14,822 nt of DNA from contig FR884549.1 of NCBI GenBank assembly GCA_000435535.1, positions 10,850 to 25,671 of the forward strand, written 5' to 3'. The stretch is from Clostridium sp. CAG:575. Its GTDB lineage: Bacteria > Bacillota > Clostridia > TANB77 > CAG-508. This document shows, one piece after another, positions 7,747-14,581 of this stretch. A model generated the notes under the pieces. It saw only the letters and a program-made list of their open reading frames with translations, had not been told where the DNA came from and searched no databases. Numbering within the stretch: position 1 is the stretch's first letter; every line of letters starts with the position of its first letter. The position numbers and the translations under genes were made by a program.

Positions 7747-8211
7747 TTACCAATGGTAAATTGTTTTTATTTGTGCAATATTTTTTCTTTCTATTCCTAT
7801 TTCTTTTTGATTTTCTTCATCTTGTATTTTTATTTGATTTTCATCAAACTTTTTTAAAATTCCTTGATATTCCTTTTTTCCGTTTTCATCTTTTTTAAAT
7901 AATTTTACAGAAATTTCTGTACCTATATTTTTTTCTAAATGCTTTTCTTTTCTTAAAACTCTTTCTACTCCTGGTGATGAAACTTCAAGAAAATATTGGT
8001 CTTTAATATAATTTTCTTCATCAAGAATATCTGTTATAGCATCATTTACTTTTTCACAATCATTTAAATCAATTCCCTTTGGATTATCAATAAAAATTCT
8101 TAAAAAATTGTTTTTTCCTTCTTTAGCATATTCAACATCATAAAGTTCATATCCAATTTTTTCTATAATTGGATTTAGCAATTTTTCTACTTTTTCTTCT
8201 ATGCTTGCCAT
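7747..8211 (-). CDS. rimP: Ribosome maturation factor RimP
   Basis: RimP binds the 30S subunit early and assists assembly around S12 and the central pseudoknot. The 154-aa product has the family features: IIEKIGYELYDVEY (about 16-29), LRIFIDNPKGIDLNDCEKVNDAI, and FLEVSSPGVERVLRKEKH, the YLEVSSPGxxRPL-like signature. The C-terminal SH3-like domain ends at IKTIYHW. The frame also has an ATG at 8220, but that sits directly against the AAGGAG. The ATG at 8211 has the right 9-nt spacing and gives the usual MASIEEKVEKLL start, so it is chosen. It is the first gene of the operon, behind a promoter at 8286-8314 and a strong leader hairpin. Confidence 0.95.
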   Translation of the reverse strand: MASIEEKVEKLLNPIIEKIGYELYDVEYAKEGKNNFLRIFIDNPKGIDLNDCEKVNDAITDILDEENYIKDQYFLEVSSPGVERVLRKEKHLEKNIGTEISVKLFKKDENGKKEYQGILKKFDENQIKIQDEENQKEIGIERKNIAQIKTIYHW

Positions 8212-8235
8212 TTTTATCATCTCCTTTACAAAATT

Positions 8236-8262
8236 GAAGAGTGGGATTTGTTCCCACTCTTC
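8236..8262 (-). promoter_or_regulatory. Leader hairpin of the rimP-nusA operon
   Basis: GAAGAGTGGGA (8236-8246) and TCCCACTCTTC (8252-8262) form a perfect 11-bp stem with a 5-nt loop, by far the strongest hairpin upstream of rimP. It lies between the predicted transcript start near 8279 and the rimP ribosome binding site. In the transcript it is followed by AAUUUUG, a poor U tract, so it could be a leaky attenuator or a stabilising 5' hairpin. I recall comparable GAGTGGG/CCCACTC hairpins before rimP in other Firmicutes, which would make it a conserved operon leader. That recollection needs an alignment. Confidence 0.65.
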
Positions 8263-8285
8263 TAGTCTCGTATGTTTCTTTAATT

Positions 8286-8314
8286 ATTATACCCAATTTT
8301 TGGTATAAATGCAA
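8286..8314 (-). promoter_or_regulatory. Sigma-A promoter of the rimP-nusA-infB operon
   Basis: On the minus strand TTGCAT (8314-8309) and a perfect TATAAT (8291-8286) are exactly 17 nt apart, placing the transcript start near 8279, about 68 nt before rimP. An imperfect palindrome (8288-8307) covers the -10 and most of the spacer and could be an operator. The promoter follows directly after the stop of the glycosyltransferase gene. Confidence 0.75.
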
Positions 8315-8321
8315 GCTTTTT

Positions 8322-9593
8322 TTAAACTTTTTCTATTATTTTTCCTGTTTCATCTTCGTTCTTGTCAACATCCTCTATTGTAATATTTCTTTTATGTTCA
8401 ATTTTCTCCCATTCAGTGTCTCGTTTAAATAAACACTTGAAGTTAATTAATAACCAAGTTCCCATAAATGCTGGATAACATAACAATCCTTTTATCATAG
8501 GTTTTATTGGTTTTCCTTCTAAGTACATTACAAATGCTGCTGTAAAAGAAGGTAATACAAATGTAGGTATTAAGTATTTTAATATATTAACTATTAATTC
8601 TGCTTGTGTCATACCATCAACAGCATATAAAACAAAATTAGATAATAGTAAAACAATTGTTAGAATAAACATTGGTATACTTCCTATAATATATAAGAAA
8701 CCATCAAAGTTTAACATTGTTTTATTTTCTTTTGCAGCAATAGCTAATTTTTCTGAATACTCTTTTATACATTGTATATGTCCAACTGTCCATCTACTTC
8801 TTTGAGACCAGCTTTGTTTAAATCCTGTTGGTTGTTCATCATATACTATAGCGTCTGTTGCCCAACCTAATTTTTTTCCTTTTAAAATTCTTTGTAAAGA
8901 AAATTCTATATCCTCAGTTAATGTTACAGTTTTCCATCCATGATTTTCTTTTATTATATCAAATTTTACCATAAATCCTGTTCCATTTAATAATGGAGAT
9001 AGTCCTAAATTATATCTAGCTAAATGATAAAATCTATGCATTGTCCAATAGAATAATGCATATCCAGCTGTAATCCAGTTATCTGTTGGGTTTTTAATAT
9101 CTCTATATCCTTGAACAACATCTTCACCTTGACATAATTTTTTGTTCATACTTTTTATAAAGTTTTTATCTACTATATTATCTGCATCAAAAATACATAT
9201 TGCATCATATGGTGCATCTTCTTCTATTTTTTTCTGTAAAAACCAATCAAGCGCATATCCTTTTGTTTTTTTAGTTTCATCGTATCTTTCATATACTATT
9301 GCTCCTGCTTCTCTTGCCACTCTTGCTGTATGGTCTGTGCAATTGTCAGCTATTACATAAATGTCATATAAGTTTTTTGGATAATTTTGATTTTTTAGAC
9401 TTTCTATTAAATTTCCAACTACTTCTTGTTCATTATGTGCTGGTATTATTGCCATAAATCTGTGTTCTTTATTTACTTTTAATGGTTTTTCTTTTAGTTT
9501 TACTAATGAGCATAAACTTACAAATAATTGATATATCCAAAATATTGTAATTATCCATACTAATGCTTCTCTTAGTATAAAAATATAATCCAT
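8322..9593 (-). CDS. Membrane family-2 glycosyltransferase, processive synthase-like
   Basis: The 423-aa protein looks like an inner-membrane GT2 enzyme related to cellulose and poly-N-acetylglucosamine synthases, which polymerise sugars from a nucleotide-sugar donor while extruding the product. One N-terminal membrane segment (about 11-30) is followed by the GT-A domain. This has MAIIPAHNEQEVV (47-59), the DAD metal-binding motif (136-138), TED with the catalytic Asp228 (226-228) and QRSRW (264-268), the Q(Q/R)xRW acceptor motif. Three further hydrophobic segments follow at about 297-325, 334-357 and 366-388, then a charged tail. The ATG at 9593 has GAGAGG with 7-nt spacing. It has its own promoter and no visible partner gene for export, modification or c-di-GMP binding, and no PilZ domain. 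The sugar and product cannot be told from sequence. Confidence 0.85.
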   Translation of the reverse strand: MDYIFILREALVWIITIFWIYQLFVSLCSLVKLKEKPLKVNKEHRFMAIIPAHNEQEVVGNLIESLKNQNYPKNLYDIYVIADNCTDHTARVAREAGAIVYERYDETKKTKGYALDWFLQKKIEEDAPYDAICIFDADNIVDKNFIKSMNKKLCQGEDVVQGYRDIKNPTDNWITAGYALFYWTMHRFYHLARYNLGLSPLLNGTGFMVKFDIIKENHGWKTVTLTEDIEFSLQRILKGKKLGWATDAIVYDEQPTGFKQSWSQRSRWTVGHIQCIKEYSEKLAIAAKENKTMLNFDGFLYIIGSIPMFILTIVLLLSNFVLYAVDGMTQAELIVNILKYLIPTFVLPSFTAAFVMYLEGKPIKPMIKGLLCYPAFMGTWLLINFKCLFKRDTEWEKIEHKRNITIEDVDKNEDETGKIIEKV

Positions 9594-9646
9594 TTTTTTA
9601 CCTCTCTTTATTACTTCTAATCAATATTTATTATCTCACATTATCT

Positions 9647-9675
9647 ATTATACTATTATTGTTAAAATTATGCAA
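9647..9675 (-). promoter_or_regulatory. Sigma-A promoter of the glycosyltransferase gene
   Basis: TTGCAT (9675-9670), a 17-nt spacer and a perfect TATAAT (9652-9647) on the minus strand place the transcript start near 9640, about 47 nt before the ATG at 9593. It has the same -35 hexamer, spacing and -10 as the rimP promoter. Confidence 0.75.
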
Positions 9676-9716
9676 CTTTTTTTCGGATTTTTTGTTTATT
9701 ATGATTTTAAATTTTT

Positions 9717-9746
9717 TTCACAAAATCTTTTTTCACATCATATAAT
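9717..9746 (+). promoter_or_regulatory. Sigma-A promoter of asd
   Basis: TTCACA (9717-9722, one mismatch to consensus) and a perfect TATAAT (9741-9746) are 18 nt apart, with the start near 9753. AAAAGGAGG (9775-9783) then lies 8 nt before the asd ATG. No long leader, lysine riboswitch or T-box fits in the roughly 40-nt 5' region. Confidence 0.65.
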
Positions 9747-9791
9747 TAAACAACATATCTTAACAATTTATTTAAAAGGAGGATTTTATAA

Positions 9792-10796
9792 ATGCAAAAT
9801 AGATACAAAATTGCAATTGTTGGAGCAACTGGAGTTGTAGGAAGAACTGTTCTAAAAGTACTTGAAGAAAAAAGTTTTTATAATTGTTCATATGTCCTAT
9901 TTTCTTCTAAAAAATCTGCTGGAAACAAAATAGAATTTTTAGGACAAAATTATATAATACAAGAATTGACAGAGACGTCTTTTACAAATATAAAATTTGA
10001 TTTTGCTATTTTTTGCGCTGGTGGAAAAGTTTCAGAAAAATATGCACCAATTGCCGCTTCTACCGGTTGCATAGTAATTGATAACAGCAGTGTCTTTAGA
10101 ATGAATGAAAAAGTTCCTCTTGTAGTTCCAGAAGTAAACCCAGAAAAAATATCTGAAAATACTGGAATAATTGCAAATCCAAACTGTTCAACTATTCAAG
10201 CTGTAGTAGCATTAAAGCCATTAGATGACAAATATTCAATAAAAAGGATTGTTTATTCTACATATCAAGCTGTTTCTGGAGCTGGCATGGCAGGAATTGA
10301 AGATTTAGAAAATGGAATAAAAGGAATTGAACCCCAAAAATTTCCATATCCTATTTTTAATAATTGTATTCCTCAAATTGACGACTTCACCTCTGATGGT
10401 TATACAAAAGAAGAATATAAAATGATAAACGAAACAAGAAAAATTTTAAATAAACCTAACCTTCCTATTACAGCAACTACAGTAAGAGTCCCCGTAAAAA
10501 ACTGTCATAGTGAAAGTATTAATGTTGAATTTGAAAAAGATTTTGATATATATGATATTAAAATTTTATTGCAAAATTCTCCTGGAATTATACTAATTGA
10601 TGATATAGAACGAAACTATTATCCTATTTGCTCAAAAGCTGATGGAAATGATGAAGTTTTTGTAGGCAGAATTCGCCGAGATTTTAGTGTAAAAAATGGA
10701 ATTAATTTATGGGTAGTTGCCGATAATTTGCGTAAAGGTGCTGCTACTAATGCTGTTCAAATATTAGAATATTTAATAAAACAACTGGTATATTAA
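9792..10796 (+). CDS. asd: Aspartate-semialdehyde dehydrogenase
   Basis: Asd reduces aspartyl-4-phosphate to aspartate-4-semialdehyde with NADPH, the branch point to lysine, diaminopimelate, threonine and methionine. The 334-aa protein has the NADP-binding loop IVGATGVVG (9-17), the FCAGGKVSEKYAP segment (74-86), NPNCSTIQ with the nucleophile Cys132, TYQAVSGAG (157-165) and the catalytic His239 in NCHSESINVEF. A C-terminal VGRIRRD precedes WVVADNLRKGAATNAVQ. Length is typical of the Firmicute type. The start is set by a strong AAAAGGAGG. It is a single-gene unit with its own promoter and a terminator whose stem includes the end of the coding region. It is divergent from the glycosyltransferase and convergent with the unknown gene to its right. 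No aspartokinase or dap gene is adjacent. Confidence 0.96.
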   Translation: MQNRYKIAIVGATGVVGRTVLKVLEEKSFYNCSYVLFSSKKSAGNKIEFLGQNYIIQELTETSFTNIKFDFAIFCAGGKVSEKYAPIAASTGCIVIDNSSVFRMNEKVPLVVPEVNPEKISENTGIIANPNCSTIQAVVALKPLDDKYSIKRIVYSTYQAVSGAGMAGIEDLENGIKGIEPQKFPYPIFNNCIPQIDDFTSDGYTKEEYKMINETRKILNKPNLPITATTVRVPVKNCHSESINVEFEKDFDIYDIKILLQNSPGIILIDDIERNYYPICSKADGNDEVFVGRIRRDFSVKNGINLWVVADNLRKGAATNAVQILEYLIKQLVY

Positions 10797-10814
10797 ATAA
10801 AATATACCAGTTGT
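10781..10814. terminator. Bidirectional terminator between asd and the unknown gene
   Basis: ACAACTGGTATATT (10781-10794) and AATATACCAGTTGT (10801-10814) form a perfect 14-bp stem with a 6-nt loop. The stem starts inside asd, and the asd stop codon (10794-10796) straddles the arm and the loop. Rightwards it is followed by TCCTTTT, leftwards (minus strand) by TTTTATTAAATATT, so it can serve both convergent genes. Confidence 0.8.
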
Positions 10815-10824
10815 TCCTTTTGGC

Positions 10825-10845
10825 GTTCTCTCTTTAGTCTAAAAC
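10825..10845. repeat. Left arm of an inverted repeat bracketing the unknown gene
   Basis: GTTCTCTCTT (10825-10834) and CTAAAAC (10839-10845) match, in reverse complement and in order, the 17-nt sequence at 11278-11294. They are interrupted here by four extra bases, TAGT. It lies just beyond the stop codon of the 10849-11256 gene, in its predicted 3' untranslated region. Confidence 0.55.
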
Positions 10846-10848
10846 TAT

Positions 10849-11256
10849 TTATTTATTTTGCACCATATATACTTCCATATTGAATGAATGTATATCTGCA
10901 TTTTTCATAAAAGTTGCAATATTTTTTTCAAAAATATTACTCTTTCCATTTTTATCTAAAGTCTTTTGAAATTCTTTCCATTTTAGAAAGATTTCATCAT
11001 CGCCTAAATCTTTATCATCTTGGCAAAGAATTAAGACTATTAGTTCCGTTGAATATTCTTCTGGAATTTTAATTCCATCTTTTTCCCCGATAAAATAGGC
11101 ATTTGAAATCATTTCTCTCATGATTCCTCTATTTACATTTTTGCAAATTTCATTATACCTATCTAAATCACAACTTTTTATTACTTTCCGTATGTCTGCT
11201 TTCTGTAGCTTTTTTAGCTCTTTAATAATTTTTGTTGTAACTTCTTTTCTGTCCAT
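10849..11256 (-). CDS. Unrecognised small soluble protein, 135 aa
   Basis: I do not recognise a family. The protein begins MDRKEVTTKIIKELKKL and is mainly charged and probably helical, with no membrane segment or signal peptide. Visible features are a basic N-terminal third (KKLQKADIRKVIKSCDLDRY), a short hydrophobic ELIVLILCQDD stretch near residue 72, then an acidic DDKDLGDDE patch. It ends FNMEVYMVQNK. Cysteines occur at about 29, 38 and 78. The frame allows an ATG at 11268, but the one at 11256 has GAGG with 6-nt spacing and is preferred. A consensus promoter lies at 11321-11349. It is convergent with asd, divergent from the P-type ATPase, and bracketed by inverted repeats in its untranslated regions. 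The good promoter and ribosome binding site argue for a real gene. Any link to the ATPase is only positional. Confidence 0.75.
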   Translation of the reverse strand: MDRKEVTTKIIKELKKLQKADIRKVIKSCDLDRYNEICKNVNRGIMREMISNAYFIGEKDGIKIPEEYSTELIVLILCQDDKDLGDDEIFLKWKEFQKTLDKNGKSNIFEKNIATFMKNADIHSFNMEVYMVQNK

Positions 11257-11277
11257 TTTAAACCTCATTTCTTTTTT

Positions 11278-11294
11278 GTTTTAGAAGAGAGAAC
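11278..11294. repeat. Right arm of an inverted repeat bracketing the unknown gene
   Basis: GTTTTAGAAGAGAGAAC is the reverse complement of the two blocks at 10825-10845. It lies in the predicted 5' untranslated region of the minus-strand gene, between its promoter and its ribosome binding site. No target-site duplication is evident outside the arms. Confidence 0.55.
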
Positions 11295-11320
11295 TAAAAA
11301 ACTAAAAGTTTTCTTCATAA

Positions 11321-11349
11321 AGAATATCATCAAAAATAAATGATGTCAA
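11321..11349 (-). promoter_or_regulatory. Sigma-A promoter of the unknown 135-aa gene
   Basis: A perfect TTGACA (11349-11344) and TATTCT (11326-11321, 4 of 6 matches) are 17 nt apart on the minus strand, giving a start near 11314 and a leader of about 57 nt. CATCA and TGATG in the spacer form a small dyad that could be an operator. It is the only perfect -35 hexamer among the promoters called in the window. Confidence 0.7.
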
Positions 11350-11419
11350 CGTTTTAATTATATGTTTTCTATTTTTGGTAATACTAATTATATATTAATT
11401 ATTTGAAAGGATTATTATT

Positions 11420-14026
11420 ATGTCAGTATCTAAAGAAGAACTTAATATAAAAGATTTATACGGCAAACATTGTACGTTATCAAAAGACGATTTCTTAAAA
11501 ACATACCAATTTAATGAAGACGGTTTATCAACAGAAGAATCTATTATTCAAACACAAAAATTTGGTATAAATGAAATTAAGCAAAATAAATCCAAAAAAT
11601 GGTATCACTACTTTCTTTCTAGCTTATTTAGTCCTTTTAATACCATTCTTATAGGAATTGCTTTTGTATTAATTTATACAGATATAGTCTTACCTGAAAG
11701 CCCAAGTTATGCAAATATAATAGTCATTATAATTTTAGTGTTATCTAGTACACTCTTAGATTTTTTTGAAGAATTTCGTTCAAATAAAGCTGCAGAAAAG
11801 TTAAAAGATTTGGTTGCTGTTACCACTTCTGTTATAAGAGATAATATTGAAATAAAAATTCCTGTAAAAGATGTTACAATTGGAGACGTTGTACTTCTAT
11901 CTGCTGGTAGTCTTGTTCCTGCTGATTTAAGAATTATTGAGGCTAAGGATTTATATGTTGGTCAATCTTCTTTAACTGGAGAATCTGATGCAATTAAAAA
12001 AATTGATAAATCACAGTTACAATTAGAAGATATTGATTCTATAACAGATTTAGATACAATTTGTTTTATGGGTACAAATGTAATTAGTGGTACTGCAAAA
12101 GGTATTGTTATAAAAATTGCAAATGATACTTATTTAGGAAAAGTAGCACATACAATTTCAAGAGGGAAGCCACAAACTGCTTTTCAAAAAGGTGTTCAAA
12201 GTATTAGTAAATTGCTTATAAAATTTATGCTTATTATGATACCAATTGTTTTTGTTTTAACATCTGCCAAACATGATATTTTAACATCATTTACATTTGC
12301 TGTTGCTATAGCTATTGGAATAACACCTTTGCTTCTTCCTGTTATTCTCTCTTCCAGCTTGTCCAAAGGTGCAATAAAAATGTCTAAAAAGAAAACTATT
12401 GTAAAAAGTTTAGATTCTATACAAAGTTTTGGTGCTATGAATATTTTATGCACAGATAAGACTGGCACATTAACAGAAGATAGAATTGTTCTTGAAAAAT
12501 ATCTTGATATAAATGGAAACGAAGATATCAGAATATTAAAACATGCTTTTCTGAATTCCTATTTTCAAACTGGTTTAAAAGGAAATATTGATGAGGCTGT
12601 AATCGATAGAGGTTTGAAAAATAATTTAGAGAATTTGAAAACTGATTATAAAAAAGTAGATGAAATTCCTTTTGATTTTTCTCGTAGACGTTTATCTGTT
12701 ATTGTTTCTGATAAAAACAATAAAATTCAAATGATTACCAAAGGTGCTGTAGAAGAAATTTTGAATATTTGTACACTGATTGATTATAAGGGTGAAGTTT
12801 CTACAATAACAAAAGATATAAAGGAAAATATAAAAGAAATAAGTAAAAATCTTAATAAAGATGGTCTTCGTGTAATTGCTATATGTCAAAAAAATGATAT
12901 TCAAAAATCTGCTTTTGACATAAGTGATGAAAAAAATATGGTTTTTTTAGGTTTTATAGGTTTTCTTGATCCACCAAAGGAGAGTGCAAAAGTTTCAATT
13001 GAAAAACTTAATAATTATGGTATTCGTGTTATTGTTTTAACTGGAGATAATGCTGAAGTGACAAAATGTGTATGTAATAAAGTAAATATAAACTCAAAAC
13101 GAATTATTTTAGGTAGTGATATTGATAAATTATCTGATTTAGCCGTTATTCGTATATTAAAAAAAGTAAATATTTTTGCTAAACTATCTCCAATCCAAAA
13201 AGCTAGAATTGTTCGTTTGCTAAAAGAAAGTGGAAATATTGTTGGGTATATGGGTGACGGAATAAATGATAGCCCTTCTTTAGTAAATTCTGATGTTGGT
13301 ATTTCTGTTGATACAGCTGTAGATATTGCCAAAGAATCTGCTGATATTATTCTTTTGGAAAAAGATTTGAATGTATTACTTAATGGCGTTACTGAAGGAC
13401 GTCGTACTTTTTCTAATATTATAAAATATATAAAACTAGCTGTTAGTTTTAATTTTGGAGAAGTAACTTCTGTTATTATTGCCAGCATTTTGTTACCTTT
13501 TTTGCCAATTACACCAATTCAATTATTGGTTCAGAGTTTACTTTATGATTTTGGTCAGTTAACCTTGCCTTTTGATAATGTAGATTCAGAATATTTAAAA
13601 AATCCAAAGAAGTGGGATATTTCTAGTTTAAAAAATTTTATGTTATTTATGGGGCCTTTAAGTTCGTGTTTTGATATGATTGTTTTTGCTTGCATTTGGT
13701 TTGTTTTTGGTATTAGAGAAGCTTCTGTATTTCAAACAATTTGGTTCTCTTATGGAGTCGTTTCTAATTTGATTGGAATGCATATAATAAGAACTTCTAA
13801 AGTACCTTTTATACAAAGCAATGCACATAAAATTGTATATATTTCTTCTATTTTGTTAAGTATTGTAGCAATTGTTTTCCCTTTTACTTATTTTGGTCAC
13901 TTAATTGGATTAGTTTCAATTCCTATATATTATTTAACGATTATTATTGGTGTTCCTCTTCTTTATTGTTTTGTTGCTTTATTTGCAAAAAAGATTTATA
14001 TAAAAAAATATGGAGAGTGGATTTAA
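11420..14026 (+). CDS. mgtA: P-type ATPase of the MgtA/MgtB (P3B) family with altered transport-site motifs
   Basis: The 868-aa membrane pump resembles the Mg2+ importers MgtA/MgtB. It has TGES (186-189), the phosphorylated Asp346 in CTDKTGTLTED, and the MgtA-like IPFDFSRRRLSV (416-427). These are followed by KGA (441-443), GFLDPPKESA (514-523), TGDN (541-544) and GDGINDSP (612-619). Ten membrane segments fit about 70-90, 97-116, 262-282, 289-313, 672-692, 698-718, 740-763, 770-790, 803-825 and 830-857. LPFDNVD (716-722) is an MgtA hallmark. The M4 motif is TPLLLP, where MgtA/MgtB have TPEMLP, and M5 reads SFNFGE instead of SNFGN-like. The acidic residue of M4 is thus lost and one is gained in M5, so the ion may differ or be bound differently. 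AAAGGA lies about 9 nt before the ATG. No M-box or other Mg2+ riboswitch and no clear promoter is visible upstream. Confidence 0.88.
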   Translation: MSVSKEELNIKDLYGKHCTLSKDDFLKTYQFNEDGLSTEESIIQTQKFGINEIKQNKSKKWYHYFLSSLFSPFNTILIGIAFVLIYTDIVLPESPSYANIIVIIILVLSSTLLDFFEEFRSNKAAEKLKDLVAVTTSVIRDNIEIKIPVKDVTIGDVVLLSAGSLVPADLRIIEAKDLYVGQSSLTGESDAIKKIDKSQLQLEDIDSITDLDTICFMGTNVISGTAKGIVIKIANDTYLGKVAHTISRGKPQTAFQKGVQSISKLLIKFMLIMIPIVFVLTSAKHDILTSFTFAVAIAIGITPLLLPVILSSSLSKGAIKMSKKKTIVKSLDSIQSFGAMNILCTDKTGTLTEDRIVLEKYLDINGNEDIRILKHAFLNSYFQTGLKGNIDEAVIDRGLKNNLENLKTDYKKVDEIPFDFSRRRLSVIVSDKNNKIQMITKGAVEEILNICTLIDYKGEVSTITKDIKENIKEISKNLNKDGLRVIAICQKNDIQKSAFDISDEKNMVFLGFIGFLDPPKESAKVSIEKLNNYGIRVIVLTGDNAEVTKCVCNKVNINSKRIILGSDIDKLSDLAVIRILKKVNIFAKLSPIQKARIVRLLKESGNIVGYMGDGINDSPSLVNSDVGISVDTAVDIAKESADIILLEKDLNVLLNGVTEGRRTFSNIIKYIKLAVSFNFGEVTSVIIASILLPFLPITPIQLLVQSLLYDFGQLTLPFDNVDSEYLKNPKKWDISSLKNFMLFMGPLSSCFDMIVFACIWFVFGIREASVFQTIWFSYGVVSNLIGMHIIRTSKVPFIQSNAHKIVYISSILLSIVAIVFPFTYFGHLIGLVSIPIYYLTIIIGVPLLYCFVALFAKKIYIKKYGEWI

Positions 14027-14086
14027 TTTTTTATTTTTACTATTTATATTTTAACTTTTTTTCTATTTTTCACATTTTATTCCAAC

Positions 14087-14121
14087 AAAAAACTAGTAGG
14101 CTTGTCCCCTACTAGTTTTTT
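14087..14121. terminator. Bidirectional terminator between the ATPase and spoVG
   Basis: A 14-bp perfect stem (14087-14100 with 14108-14121, 7-nt loop) has the core CTAGTAGG/CCTACTAG, flanked by A6 on the left and T6 on the right. It therefore ends both the plus-strand ATPase and the minus-strand spoVG transcript. This is a textbook shared terminator between convergent genes. Confidence 0.92.
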
Positions 14122-14126
14122 CTTTA

Positions 14127-14399
14127 TTATTCTGCTGATTCCTCTGTTTCTGGAGCTTCATAAGCTTCTAAAATAGCTTTTTGAATTTTCTCTCTTGTTT
14201 CAGCATTGATTGGATGAGCTATATCTTTGAATTCTCCGTTTGGAGTTTTTCTGCTTGGCATAGCTATGAATAATCCATTTTGGCTTTCGATAACTTTGAT
14301 ATCGTGAACTGCGAATTCGTTATCGAATGTTACAGAAGCAACAGCTTTCATTCTGTTTTCTGAATTTACTTTTCTTAAACGTACATCTGTTATTTGCAT
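14127..14399 (-). CDS. spoVG: Septation/regulatory protein SpoVG
   Basis: SpoVG is a small nucleic-acid-binding regulator that affects asymmetric septation and sporulation in Bacillus, and virulence and capsule genes in other Firmicutes. The 90-aa protein is nearly textbook: [54 protein letters not shown] and [13 protein letters not shown], followed by an acidic tail APETEESAE. The frame opens with a GTG at 14408, but the ATG at 14399 gives the normal family start, with a GGCGGTG ribosome binding site at good spacing. The gene is alone, convergent with the ATPase gene and closed by a shared terminator. Upstream is a sigma-H-like promoter (14468-14494) and a 24-nt dyad in the leader. The sigma-H dependence known for B. 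subtilis spoVG fits this. Confidence 0.97.
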   Translation of the reverse strand: MQITDVRLRKVNSENRMKAVASVTFDNEFAVHDIKVIESQNGLFIAMPSRKTPNGEFKDIAHPINAETREKIQKAILEAYEAPETEESAE

Positions 14400-14434
14400 T
14401 TTGTGCACCGCCTTCCTTAAGTTTAAAATATTTT

Positions 14435-14458
14435 GTACATATGTTTATTCTTATGTAC
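14435..14458. repeat. Dyad in the spoVG leader, possible operator or 5' hairpin
   Basis: GTACATA (14435-14441) and TATGTAC (14452-14458) are perfect 7-bp arms around a 10-nt centre. With transcription starting near 14461, the dyad covers about +3 to +26 of the spoVG transcript. This is the right place for a repressor site or a 5'-end hairpin. Confidence 0.45.
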
Positions 14459-14467
14459 TAATTTATT

Positions 14468-14494
14468 ATTCTCCATAAAAATTTTTTTTCCTTC
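14468..14494 (-). promoter_or_regulatory. Sigma-H-like promoter of spoVG
   Basis: On the minus strand GAAGGAAAA (14494-14486) and GGAGAAT (14474-14468) are separated by 11 nt. They match the Bacillus sigma-H consensus RnAGGAwWW, n11-12, RnnGAAT at every fixed position. In B. subtilis spoVG is a classical sigma-H target. The A-rich background makes part of the match easy, but both GG-containing blocks lie correctly. Confidence 0.65.
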
Positions 14495-14581
14495 TTTTTT
14501 TTACATTTTTTATTAATTTTTATTTTTTGTTATCAGTACTATTTCATTTTTTTCATCATAATTTTATTTAAGAGCCATAAA

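Noticed and set aside
11350..11419. Promoter for the P-type ATPase
   Set aside because: Several TATATT-like hexamers occur in this AT-rich stretch, but none has a credible -35 at proper spacing.
13015..13488. 157-codon minus-strand frame opposite the P-type ATPase
   Set aside because: It is a shadow of conserved catalytic and membrane-segment codons of the ATPase, with no gene-like start.
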